Source of the DNA: Anthoceros angustus
Lineage: Eukaryota; Streptophyta; Anthocerotopsida; Anthocerotales; Anthocerotaceae
Length of the DNA stretch: 64,000 nucleotides
Assembly: GCA_010909165.1 (NCBI GenBank)
Contig: VJWM01000011.1
Location: forward strand, 434,001-498,000
Direction: 5' to 3'
Below the pieces are notes generated by a model that ran no database searches, was not told where the DNA came from, and saw only the letters and a list, made by a program, of their open reading frames with translations. This document shows, in pieces, positions 34,715 to 44,997 of the stretch; the stretch's first letter is position 1, and each line of letters starts with the position of its first letter. The position numbers were made by a program, and so were the translations under genes.

Positions 34715-35145
34715 CAACCCCTACTGTAACGTGGACTTCAACGCCAAGGTGTGGATCTGCCTTCTGCTACCAGCGCAACCACTTCCCCGCAGTACGACTC
34801 CATCTCCGAGGTGAACTGCTCCAAGGACGTCAAGGTGCAGGGGACTATAGGTCCTGCTCTTCCGTGGACAAGAAAGGGCCCTTGTGTTCGGACATAGTAA
34901 TTGGGCAGGGAATACGACAGCGTGGAAGTTGTGGGTGACCGCAGCACGACACTGGCTGTGTTTTCGAGGTGGTTGCCAGTCCTGGGACGTCCCCTAATCA
35001 GGGGTTGCCTATGAAGCAGCAGGTTTTCTTGCAGTTTGTGACTTACTATCAGCATCCTGACGGCCAGATGAGGCTTCGCTCGACCACGGTGGCAAGGCCG
35101 ACTGCGGATGGCCCGTCTGCTGTGGAGGAGCTGGGGTTCGGTGCT
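34714..35145 (+). pseudogene. SEC23: SEC23 fragments: zinc-finger piece joined to beta-sandwich piece
   Basis: 34714-34816 copies the second half of the zinc finger (AACCCCTACTGTAACGTGG on) with two contractions. 34817-35135 copies 37868-38175 and a few codons of the C-terminal half (SAVEELG). It then runs into the 32205-type segment. Confidence 0.85.
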
Positions 35146-36446
35146 ATACAAGACCAATCGCTCCACAAGACTTGTTTCTGGTTGCTGTCACTGTGAGAAA
35201 AGGGGCAAAAGGCCCTCGGGCGCGTGATGCATAAACTTTTCCGAATGTGTGCACCCACCCAGGATGTTTCTAGAGTATAATATTATACTCTAAACTAAAA
35301 ATGTTAAATTAATGAATCAAAAGAGGCCTTCTTATGCTGAATTGTTGAATTTGAGTCCAAAAGTTATTGAATTTATTAGTTCCAAAAGCAAGTATTGAGA
35401 TGAGTAGACTTGCACATGAAATGGTAGCAGTCCAAGTATGAAAATATTCACTTTGCAATAAAGACAATCTGTAGTCCCTACCTATGTCTACATACCACAA
35501 ACGGGCTGGGGTTACAAAACTCAGATCATTTGGAGAGGGCAACGAGGAGAGCCTCGAGTCTCGACTCGAGAGCTCAACCTAGCGTAGAGGCGGAAGGCAG
35601 ATCCTTTGCGACGGAAGGAAGCCGAGGGCATCGAGGGGCTTGCGAGGAGGAGGAGACATTATTTTTACGGATGATGTTAGCTTGCAAGTGTTTGTGGAGC
35701 ATCTTCAGAAGTTGGCTGTATCATCCTGATCATTCCCCGGCCGTATGCTCTTGTATGCTTGGTTCCTAACAGGGCAGCAACCTCAAGTGGTCAGCAAATT
35801 GGATGCTGCAGTTTTGTGAAATTTTCTTATCTATGTTGTTCAGTCAGGTAGGGCTAAACTAACAAATGTATTTGAAACTCAGGCGCCACAGCACAGGGCA
35901 TTAAAGCACAGACTGGGCTGTCTATGCTTCTTTCTCTAGCCCTTGTGGTGTTGCAACACTGCAGGTGGAGACTAAGCTTACAATGTCATGGTTGGTTACA
36001 GGAGACTGGCAATCGAGTGCTGCAGCTGTATTTAGTCACGAGCCAGCATATGGAAGTAGGGCTAACAAGAGTCCCAAGAGGTCAACTTCCTTTCTGTAAG
36101 AGTTGATGAAAGGTGAAGCAATGTAAGAGTTGCTCGTCATATTGCGGTTGCAGGCTATTTAGAGAAGCTGTCCTCCTGTATCGATTCTGCTGGAGGCAAG
36201 CCCCAAAAGTAGTCGAATCTTAAGAGATGAGGTATAATTAAGTTGCTACCATCATTGTGATATCAGCTCGAGTCTTGAGGAAGAAAAAAACAGGTAGCAG
36301 CAGTGCGGCCAACTTATGAGGGGTTTGTCGTCCAGCGATGCAGATATGGGACTGTTAGGGTCACAGAGCTGGAAGGGTTGGCTGGCTGCAGCCCTGACAG
36401 CCTGAAAGTGAAATCCATGGACTGAAGAGTGCTTGGGGCTGCTCAA
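35140..36446. repeat. Third copy of palindrome segment, SEC23 tail and flank
   Basis: 35140-35640 repeats 32205-32715, 35641-35728 the SEC23 end, and 35729-36446 the SEC23 downstream flank. It inherits the AGGAGGAGA junction of the second copy, so one duplication copied an older joint. Confidence 0.85.
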
Positions 36447-36790
36447 CATTTTTCGCTCCCGGTCTCTAGCTCAGTTCATTGTACTCTTACTTGCCTAGCC
36501 TTGTAGGCCTGGCTTGTGTTGCTCCAATTGTCTTTCTGAGCATGTTGCCCTGCCATTATTTACAATCTGTGTACACGACTGCTTTCTGGTTGCTGGTGTG
36601 TGTGGACAATTCTGAGGTCGGTTTTCCAGACCACTGGAGATGGCACAAGCTGGTATGTGCTGTATGCGAAGCCCTGTGTCCTATCTGAGTTGTGTTGCTT
36701 GCTTGATTATGCCCCAGCTAAACCTGTCCAATGCGAACCTCTGCATTGCCGCAGATGTTGTTGTCTGTGGAAACCCTCCCTTGTGCTGTT
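36447..36790. other. Flank segment copied at 38653-39005 and partly at 46858-46940
   Basis: It starts TTTTTCGCTCCCGG and runs to GTGCTGTTGCCTGATC. It reads SLVGLACVAPIVFLSMLPCH in one frame but has no recognised family. It is probably intergenic or UTR. Confidence 0.4.
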
Positions 36791-36792
36791 GC

Positions 36793-37573
36793 CTGATCGA
36801 GGAGGAGCTGGGGTTCTTGAAGCAGGCGCTGAGCCGGGCCGTGTCCCTGGTGCCGGAGAACGCGCTTGTCGGTCTCATCACCTTCGGGATGCAGGTGCAT
36901 GTGCACGAATTGGGATTCACCGAGTGTCCAAAGTCCTACGTCTTCCGGGGGTCCAAGGATGTGAGCAGGGAGCAGATTCTGGACATGCTGGGGCTGACGG
37001 CGCTCGGGGCCGGGCTGCACCAGCATCCGGGGGCCAGGCGAGACGGGATCGCTCCCACCAGCGTGTCTCGCTTCCTGCTGCCCGTGGCGGAGTGCGATCT
37101 CACGCTCACCGCCGTGCTGGAGGAGCTGCAGCGGGATCCCTTCCCCGTGCAATCCGACAAGCGGGCCTCCCGCTGCACCAGCACTGCGCTGGGAGTGGCT
37201 GCCGCGTTGCTAGGGGCCTGCGTGCCGGGGACGGGAGCTCGGATCCTGACCTTCGTCGGGGGCCCGTGCACGGAGGGGCCTGGGACTATCGTGTCGTCGG
37301 ATTTGCAGGAGGCGATCAGATCGCACAAGGACATTGACAAGGACGCCGTGCCGCACTACCACAAGGCGCTCAAGTTCTACGAGGGGCTGGCCAAGCAGCT
37401 GGTGACGCAGGGGCATGTGTTGGATCTGTTCGCCTGCGCGCTGGATCAGGTTGGGGTTGCGGAGATGAAAGTGGCTGTGGAGCGGACCGGGGGTTTGGTG
37501 GTGCTGGCGGAGAGTTTCGGGCATTCTGTGTTCAAGGATTCGTTTGCGAGGGTTTTTGAGGTGGGGGATCACG
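36793..37573 (+). pseudogene. SEC23: SEC23 trunk-domain copy with intact frame
   Basis: This entry joins at the word TTGCCTGATC and continues [20 protein letters not shown] (residue about 133 on), [20 protein letters not shown] and [17 protein letters not shown] to RVFEVGDHA. The frame is open for about 260 codons. Every G/C run is one base longer than in the 28870 copy where that one breaks, so this is the better record. It switches to the HSP70 upstream flank at CACGCC. Confidence 0.88.
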
Positions 37574-37866
37574 CCCTTTCCGGCCTCTGCTACTGTGACC
37601 CTGTGGTGGTGTGTCGGCCAAATTTTGGAAGGAGCAGCCCCTAGCAACGACCCAGATGCCTAGCATATTACAGTTGATGCTGTTGTCAGGTCCGCACACC
37701 AGCGTTCCACGTCCCTTAAGGTGTTGGCGTGCACATGTATTTTGCATTCGCGCACACAGTCGGGGAAGGTGGTGACCTGTCCGGAAGGACCGAGTCTCCC
37801 CCGCCTGTGCGTCACACCTTATTATAGTACACGTGTCGGCGTTCAAAACGGGCAGAAGCTGCACAT
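37574..37866. promoter_or_regulatory. Flank upstream of the HSP70 gene with G-box ACACGTGTC (five copies)
   Basis: This segment recurs at about 39218-39530, 40115-40428, 47452-47745 and 51284-51615. Each copy holds TTATTATAGT followed at once by ACACGTGTC (37829, 39485, 40376, 47691, 51555). ACGTGTC with a CACGTG core is the plant G-box/ABRE bound by bZIP factors. A promoter role for the HSP70-like gene is inferred from position only. Confidence 0.45.
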
Positions 37867-38178
37867 CGAACTGCTCCAAGGACGTCAAGGTGCAGGGGAC
37901 TATAGGTCCCTGCTCTTCCGTGGACAAGAAAGGGCCCTTGTGTTCGGACATAGTAATTGGGCAGGGGAATACGACAGCGTGGAAGTTGTGTGGGCTTGAC
38001 CGCAGCACGACACTGGCTGTGTTTTTCGAGGTGGTTGCCAGTCCTGGGACGTCCCCTAATCAGGGGTTGCCTATGAAGCAGCAGGTTTTCTTGCAGTTTG
38101 TGACTTACTATCAGCATCCTGACGGCCAGATGAGGCTTCGCTCGACCACGGTGGCAAGGCCGACTGCGGATGGCCCTG
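37867..38178 (+). pseudogene. SEC23: SEC23 beta-sandwich fragment with intact frame
   Basis: It reads NCSKDVKVQGTIGPCSSV, KWKL-type WKLCGLDRSTTLAVFFEV and [18 protein letters not shown]. It follows the 37573 end closely in protein terms and overlaps the start of the 33078 copy, so the pieces tile the gene. It leaves at GGATGGCCC into the HSP70 leader. Confidence 0.85.
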
Positions 38179-38655
38179 GCCTTCTCATGCTCACTCCAAG
38201 TGAACGAGTGGACGTGCGAGCAACAACAGGGCCAGGGCCAGCCAACAGCTCTGGCAGTGTGACACTTACAAATGGCATCCGGCGAGCTTCATCTCGTCAG
38301 TCCATGGTGTGACGAGCAAAAACAGGCAGGCGTGAGTGGAGTGAATGCAACTGACCAGTTTGAGTGGCAGTTGTGCTTGCAGGTGGTGTAAATGGGCGGA
38401 CACGGCCAACGCAGGCCAAGCTAGTGGTTGGCTTGGATTTCGGGACTACGTTCTCCGGCTTTGCCTACTCACACAGACGATCCCGACCGAATCCACGCCC
38501 TCTACGATTGGCCAGGCCAGCCCCAACCCTACATCAAGACGCAGACCAGCCTCTTCTACGAACCCAATTCGCAGCGCCGGTCCGATGCAGATCCCAGTTG
38601 TGCAAGTGTTCAACAACAGCCCCAGACGAGACTGCTTATTTTCGGATGGTGCTCA
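38179..38655 (+). pseudogene. HSP70-like leader and N-terminal fragment, copy 1
   Basis: The leader (38179-38390) is the one found before each HSP70 start. The coding part gives KLVVGLDF then, shifted, SHRRSRPNPRPL. A few bases are inserted (AACGCAGGCCAAG) and lost compared with 40908. It switches to SEC23 at GCAGATCCC (about 38588) and 60 bp later to the 36447-type flank at GCTCAACA. Confidence 0.75.
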
Positions 38656-40570
38656 ACATTTTTCGCTCCCGGTCTCTAGCTCAGTTCATTGTACTCTTGC
38701 CTAGCCTTGTAGGCCTGGCTTGTGTTGCTCCAATTGTCTTTCTGAGCATGTTGCCCTGCCATTATTTACAATCTGTGTACACGACTGCTTTCTGGTTGCT
38801 GGTGTGTGTGGACAATTCTGAGGTCGGTTTTCCAGACCACTGGAGATGGCACAAGCTGGTATGTGCTGTATGCGAAGCCCTGTGTCCTATCTGAGTTGTG
38901 TTGCTTGCTTGATTATGCCCCAGCTAAACCTGTCCAATGCGAACCTCTGCATTGCCGCAGATGTTGTTGTCTGTGGAAACCCTCCCTTGTGCTGTTGCCT
39001 GATCCTGGTCTGGTGGTCTGTGTCTTCGGCCTTGTGATTACCAAGAACGGAAATGTGAGGGAGCTGTGCATCGAAGCCTGACAGCCTCGCGCTGTTGCTC
39101 TGTATGGTGCCAGTGATCAAAAGACATCACATTCCATGAAACTGAAGGCTTTGTCTCTCTCCTTTCCGTCTCGCTGGGTTCCATGCCTGCTTTTTCACGG
39201 TTCCTTGACAGCAGCAGCGTCCACGCCCTTTCCGGCCTCTGCTACTGTGACCCTGTGGTGGTGTGTCGGCCAAATTTTGGAAGGAGCAGCCCCTAGCAAC
39301 GACCCAGATGCCTAGCATATTACAGTTGATGCTGTTGTCAGGTCCACACCAGCGTTCCACGTCCCTTAAGGTGTTGGCGTGCACATGTATTTTGCATTCG
39401 CGCACACAGTCGGGGAAGGTGGTGACCTGTCCGGAAGGACCGAGTCTCCCCGTCCCCCGCCTGTGCGTCACACCTTATTATAGTACACGTGTCGGCGTTC
39501 AAAACGGGCAGAAGCTGCATCGAACTGCTCATTCCACCGAAAACAATGAAATGCACTCGCCTTTGAGTGAAGTGGAAGTGAAGTGAGCAACTTTTCCATG
39601 TCAGTTCTGCCAAAACACATTCCACCATTCTACCCGCAAGGAGATGCATAGCCATGACCCGCGTCCCCAAACCTAAAAATGAGCAGATGCACACTCACAC
39701 CAAGGACCAGGTCTGGGTTCCTGTCGTCCAAGTGGGGCAGCTTGGACTCTTACTTCACCATCGTTGTGTTCCGGGGTATGACTATTGCCCAGTGGCGCCA
39801 AAGAGGGTTTCAACATCAACCTGAGCATCAGGCTTTTGCTGCCCTCTTGCAAGCACCTCATGATGATGCTACGGCTATTATCAAGGACCGTTTCCTGTGC
39901 CTCGTCTGGTGGTCTGTGTCTTCGGCCTTGTGATTACCAAGAACGGAAATGTGAGGGAGCTGTGCATCGAAGCCTGACAGCCTCGCGCTGTTGCTCTGTA
40001 TGGTGCCAGTGATCAAAAGACATCACATTCCATGAAACTGAAGGCTTTGTCTCTCTCCTTTCCGTCTCGCTGGGTTCCATGCCTGCTTTTCACGGTTCCT
40101 TGACAGCAGCAGCGTCCACGCCCTTTCCGGCCTCTGCTACTGTGACCCTGTGGTGGTGTGTCGGCCAAATTTTGGAGCAGCCCCTAGCAACGACCCAGAT
40201 GCCTAGCATATTACAGTTGATGCTGTTGTCAGGTCCACACCAGCGTTCCACGTCCCTTAAGGTGTTGGCGTGCACATGTATTTTGCATTCGCGCACACAG
40301 TCGGGGAAGGTGGTGACCTGTCCGGAAGGACCGAGTCTCCCCGTCCCCCGCCTGTGCGTCACACCTTATTATAGTACACGTGTCGGCGTTCAAAACGGGC
40401 AGAAGCTGCATCGAACTGCTCATTCCACCGAAAACAATGAAATGCACTCGCCTTTGAGTGAAGTGGAAGTGAAGTGAGCAACTTTTCCATGTCAGTTCTG
40501 CCAAAACACATTCCACCATTCTACCCGCAAGGAGATGCATAGCCATGACCCGCGTCCCCAAACCTAAAAA
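38656..40570. repeat. Duplicated flank block between SEC23 and HSP70
   Basis: 38656-39660 carries flank 36447-type, then GTCTGTGTCTTCGGCC, the CAGCCTCGCGCTGTTGC stretch and the G-box flank. 39905-40560 repeats the later part. Between them, 39738-39905 is a SEC23 piece ([20 protein letters not shown]) entered at CTTGGACTC and left at GTCTGGTGG. No complete gene is present. Confidence 0.8.
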
Positions 40571-40907
40571 ATGAGCAGATGCACACTCACACCAAGGACC
40601 AGGTCTGGGGGTTCCTGTCGTCCAAGTGGGGCAGCTTGGACTCGGTCCTCGTCTATGGGGGGATGGCAAGGGGCCTACGCCGGGGATGGCCCTGGCCTTC
40701 TCATGCTCACTCCAAGTGAACGAGTGGACGTGCGAGCAACAACAGGGCCAGGGCCAGCCAACAGCTCTGGCAGTGTGACACTTACAAATGGCATCCGGCG
40801 AGCTTCATCTCGTCAGTCCATGGTGTGACGAGCAAAAACAGGCAGGCGTGAGTGGAGTGAATGCAACTGACCAGTTTGAGTGGCAGTTGTGCTTGCAGGT
40901 GGTGTAA
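40545..40907 (+). other. Leader of the HSP70-like gene, five or more copies
   Basis: It contains ATGACCCGCGTCCCCAAACC and a frame reading [20 protein letters not shown], which could be a short upstream exon or chance. Copies start near 39655, 44700, 47865 and 51725. A-run length (AAAAA or AAAAAA) differs between copies, changing the frame. The last part, TGTGCTTGCAGGTGGTGTAA just before the ATG, looks like an intron end, so the HSP70 start may be the first codon of exon 2. Confidence 0.4.
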
Positions 40908-42900
40908 ATGGGCGGACACGGCCAACGGGCCAAGCTAGTGGTTGGCTTGGATTTCGGGACTACGTTCTCCGGCTTTGCCTACTCTCACACAGACGATCCT
41001 GACCGAATCCACGCCCTCTACGATTGGCCAGGCCAGCCCCAACCCTACATCAAGACGCAGACCAGCCTCTTCTACGAACCCAATTCGCAGCGCCGGTCCG
41101 ATGCAGATCCCGAGTACGTGGTGCGCAAATGGGCGTGGCCCGCCCAGGAGCACTACCTCAGAGTGATGCAGGGCGCCCACCGGGCTCGCCGTGTTGCAGC
41201 AACCACGCCAGACGACGCATCCTCATCCGCCGCTGTGGACATCGAGCAGGACGTACAGCATCAAGTTGGCTTCTTCGTGAATCGCTTCAAGCTCCATCTG
41301 GTGGACGGCTCGGCCTCCCCGATTTCGGAGGTCTGGACATTGTCAAGCAGCAGCCGCAGCAGCAACCCAAGCCCCAGCCCCAGCCCCAGCCCCGGACAGG
41401 GTCAAGACCAAGTCTGGGAAGGGCAAACCCGGATCGGGCATGTGTTGGCTGCTCTGCGGGAGCGGAAACATGGAGGATGTTGAATCCGTCTGCGACATAC
41501 AACTCAGTCAACGGTCCTGCTCCAGGAGGAGACATTATTTTTACGGATGATGTTAGCTTGCAAGTGTTTGTGGAGCATCTTCAGAAGTTGGCTTCTTCGT
41601 GAATCGCTTCAAGCTCCATCTGGTGGACGGCTCGGCCTCCCCGATTTCGGAGGTCTGGACATTGTCAAGCAGCAGCCGCAGCAGCAACCCAAGCCCAGCC
41701 CCAGCCCCAGCCCCGGACAGGGTCAAGACCAAGTCTGGGAAGGGCAAACCCGGATCAGGCATGTGTTGGCTGCTCTGCGGGAGCGGAAACATGGAGGATG
41801 TTGAATCCGTCTGCGACATACAACTCAGTCAACGGTCCTGCTCCAGGAGGAGACATTATTTTTACGGATGATGTTAGCTTGCAAGTGTTTGTGGAGCATC
41901 TTCAGAAGTTGGCTTCTTCGTGAATCGCTTCAAGCTCCATCTGGTGGACGGCTCGGCCTCCCCGATTTCGGAGGTCTGGACATTGTCAAGCAGCAGCCGC
42001 AGCAGCAACCCAAGCCCAGCCCCAGCCCCAGCCCCGGACAGGGTCAAGACCAAGTCTGGGAAGGGCAAACCCGGATCAGGCATGTGTTGGCTGCTCTGCG
42101 GGAGCGGAAACATGGAGGATGTTGAATCCGAATCCGAATCCGAGCATGTCACTCATCACCAATTCCACCCACTGGGGAAGTGGCAGTGAAAACCAGTTCC
42201 GGGAACTGCCCTCTGCAGGAGAAGGCGTTGATAATCAGTTCCTGGCACGGGACCGGGACCGGGATCGGGATCGGAATCAAGATCAGGGGCTGGGGAGCTG
42301 GACGGGATTGAGCCGGATGATAGCAAAACCAAGCTGAGGCATGGGTTGGACTCGCATCTCCCGCCCGGCGTGACGGTGGAGAGCCATCACCGATTTCCTC
42401 CACAACATGGCGGATTTCATCCTGCAGCACCTCAGGGCCAGCTACCCGGCGGCGGGCAACCTCAACATGGCGCATGTGCAGTGGTGCCTCACAGTGCCCG
42501 CCATCTGGGACGACAAAGCCAAGCAGAAGATGAGATTTTGCGCGCAGAGGGCCGGGATGGTGCGGGGCCCGCACTGCCCTCCGGAGCGGGCGCCCATGGC
42601 CAGCCCCTTCGAGCTCATCATCGTGCTCGAGTCCGAGGCCGCCTCCATCTACTGCGCCAAGAAGTCCAGGCAGCTGGACCTGGCCAGGGAACCCACTTCC
42701 TGGTGGCGGACATCGGGGAGGAACTGCCGACATTGTTGTGCACATGAAGGACAACGACGAGAACGCCACGCTTCAGGTGCGGGAGGTGAAGCACAGCGTG
42801 GGCGGGCTCTGCGGAGGGACATTCGTGGACAGGGGTTCATGGACTTCTTGGACCGCAGAATCGGATGCTTCGCCGACTTCGCCAAGGACCACGCCGGGAT
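40908..42900 (+). pseudogene. HSPA12-like HSP70, copy 2, with hybrid tandem repeat inside
   Basis: HSP70-family ATPase of the HSPA12 branch (atypical chaperone-like proteins). The start reads MGGHGQRAKLVVGLDFGTTF, with the phosphate-1 loop DFGTTFSG. At about 41475 the word GTTGAATCCG switches to the SEC23 C-terminus, at 41585 AAGTTGGCT switches back, and the cycle repeats at 41906. The HSP70 body then continues to GMLQ, where GGATGCTGCA (about 42895) leads into the SEC23 3' UTR. GAGAGAGCC is shortened to GAGAGCC near 42380, breaking the frame. It is not functional as written. Confidence 0.85.
41263..41914. repeat. Hybrid HSP70/SEC23 tandem repeat, unit 321-322 bp
   Basis: AAGTTGGCT occurs at 41263, 41585 and 41906. 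Each unit is an HSP70 piece ending GTTGAATCCG plus the last SEC23 codons from that word to AAGTTGGCT. The two genes are thus linked in a two-word loop gone round twice. Confidence 0.93.
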
Positions 42901-43069
42901 GCTGCAGTTTTGTGAAATTTTCTTATCTATGTTGTTCAGTCAGGTAGGGCTAAACTAACAAATGTATTTGAAACTCAGGCGCCACAGCACAGGGCATTAA
43001 AGCACAGACTGGGCTGTCTATGCTTCTTTCTCTAGCCCTTGTGGTGTTGCAACACTGCAGGTGGTGTAA

Positions 43070-44627
43070 ATGGGCGGACACGGCCAACGGGCCAAGCTAG
43101 TGGTTGGCTTGGATTTCGGGACTACGTTCTCCGGCTTTGCCTACTCTCACACAGACGATCCTGACCGAATCCACGCCCTCTACGATTGGCCAGGCCAGCC
43201 CCAACCCTACATCAAGACGCAGACCAGCCTCTTCTACGAACCCAATTCGCAGCGCCGGTCCGATGCAGATCCCGAGTACGTGGTGCGCAAATGGGCGTGG
43301 CCCGCCCAGGAGCACTACCTCAGAGTGATGCAGGGCGCCCACCGGGCTCGCCGTGTTGCAGCAACCACGCCAGACGACGCATCCTCATCCGCCGCTGTGG
43401 ACATCGAGCAGGACGTACAGCATCAAGTTGGCTTCTTCGTGAATCGCTTCAAGCTCCATCTGGTGGACGGCTCGGCCTCCCCGATTTCGGAGGTCTGGAC
43501 ATTGTCAAGCAGCAGCCGCAGCAGCAACCCAAGCCCAGCCCCAGCCCCAGCCCCGGACAGGGTCAAGACCAAGTCTGGGAAGGGCAAACCCGGATCAGGC
43601 ATGTGTTGGCTGCTCTGCGGGAGCGGAAACATGGAGGATGTTGAATCCGAATCCGAATCCGAGCATGTCACTCATCACCAATTCCACCCACTGGGGAAGT
43701 GGCAGTGAAAACCAGTTCCGGGAACTGCCCTCTGCAGGAGAAGGCGTTGATAATCAGTTCCTGGCACGGGACCGGGACCGGGATCGGGATCGGAATCAAG
43801 ATCAGGGGCTGGGGAGCTGGACGGGATTGAGCCGGATGATAGCAAAACCAAGCTGAGGCATGGGTTGGACTCGCATCTCCCGCCCGGCGTGACGGTGGAG
43901 AGCCATCACCGATTTCCTCCACAACATGGCGGATTTCATCCTGCAGCACCTCAGGGCCAGCTACCCGGCGGCGGGCAACCTCAACATGGCGCATGTGCAG
44001 TGGTGCCTCACAGTGCCCGCCATCTGGGACGACAAAGCCAAGCAGAAGATGAGATTTTGCGCGCAGAGGGCCGGGATGGTGCGGGGCCCGCACTGCCCTC
44101 CGGAGCGGGCGCCCATGGCCAGCCCCTTCGAGCTCATCATCGTGCTCGAGTCCGAGGCCGCCTCCATCTACTGCGCCAAGAAGTCCAGGCAGCTGGACCT
44201 GGCCAGGGAACCCACTTCCTGGTGGCGGACATCGGGGAGGAACTGCCGACATTGTTGTGCACATGAAGGACAACGACGAGAACGCCACGCTTCAGGTGCG
44301 GGAGGTGAAGCACAGCGTGGGCGGGCTCTGCGGAGGGACATTCGTGGACAGGGGTTCATGGACTTCTTGGACCGCAGAATCGGATGCTTCGCCGACTTCG
44401 CCAAGGACCACGCCGGGATGCTGCACAAGATCGTGAAAGAGTGGGAGTCGTCGAAGCGGACGTTCGATGGGTCGCTGGATTTTCCGTGGGAGTTCAATCT
44501 GCCCACCATTCTGGCCGAACAGTGGCAGAAATACGACGAGGAAATGCTCGCACGGGATCCAGCCCATGTCGCCATGAAGGTCTACGACCATATCGAGATC
44601 TCGGAGCAGGAGATGAGGTATAATTAA
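43070..44627 (+). pseudogene. HSPA12-like HSP70, copy 3
   Basis: Starts as copy 2 (entered at TGCAGGTGG, about 43054) and runs without the hybrid repeat through ADFILQHLRASYPAAGNLN and the ATPase core to EISEQEMR. There GAGATGAGG (about 44610) switches to a SEC23 downstream flank. It carries the same GAGAGCC shortening as copy 2, which splits the ORF in two (43070-43708 and 43926-44627). Confidence 0.85.
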
Positions 44628-44997
44628 GTTGCTACCATCATTGTGATATCAGCTCGAGTCTTGAGGAAGAAAAACAGGTAGCAGCAGTGCAGCCAACTTA
44701 TGAGGGGTTTGTCGTCCAAGTGGGGCAGCTTGGACTCGGTCCTCGTCTATGGGGGATGGCAGGGGCCTACGCCGGGATGGCCCTGGCCTTCTCATGCTCA
44801 CCCAAGTGAACGAGTGGACGTGCGAGCAACAACAGGGCCAGGGCCAGCCAACAGCTCTGGCAGTGTGACACTTACAAATGGCATCCGGCGAGCTTCATCT
44901 CGTCAGTCCATGGTGTGACGAGCAAAAACAGGCAGGCGTGAGTGGAGTGAATGCAACTGACCAGTTTGAGTGGCAGTTGTGCTTGCAGGTGGTGTAA
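44628..44997. repeat. SEC23 flank scrap and HSP70 leader
   Basis: 44628-44706 copies 34508-34595; TGTCGTCCA then joins to the HSP70 leader, which runs to the ATG at 44998. The leader here has lost a few bases against 40615-40907. Confidence 0.8.
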
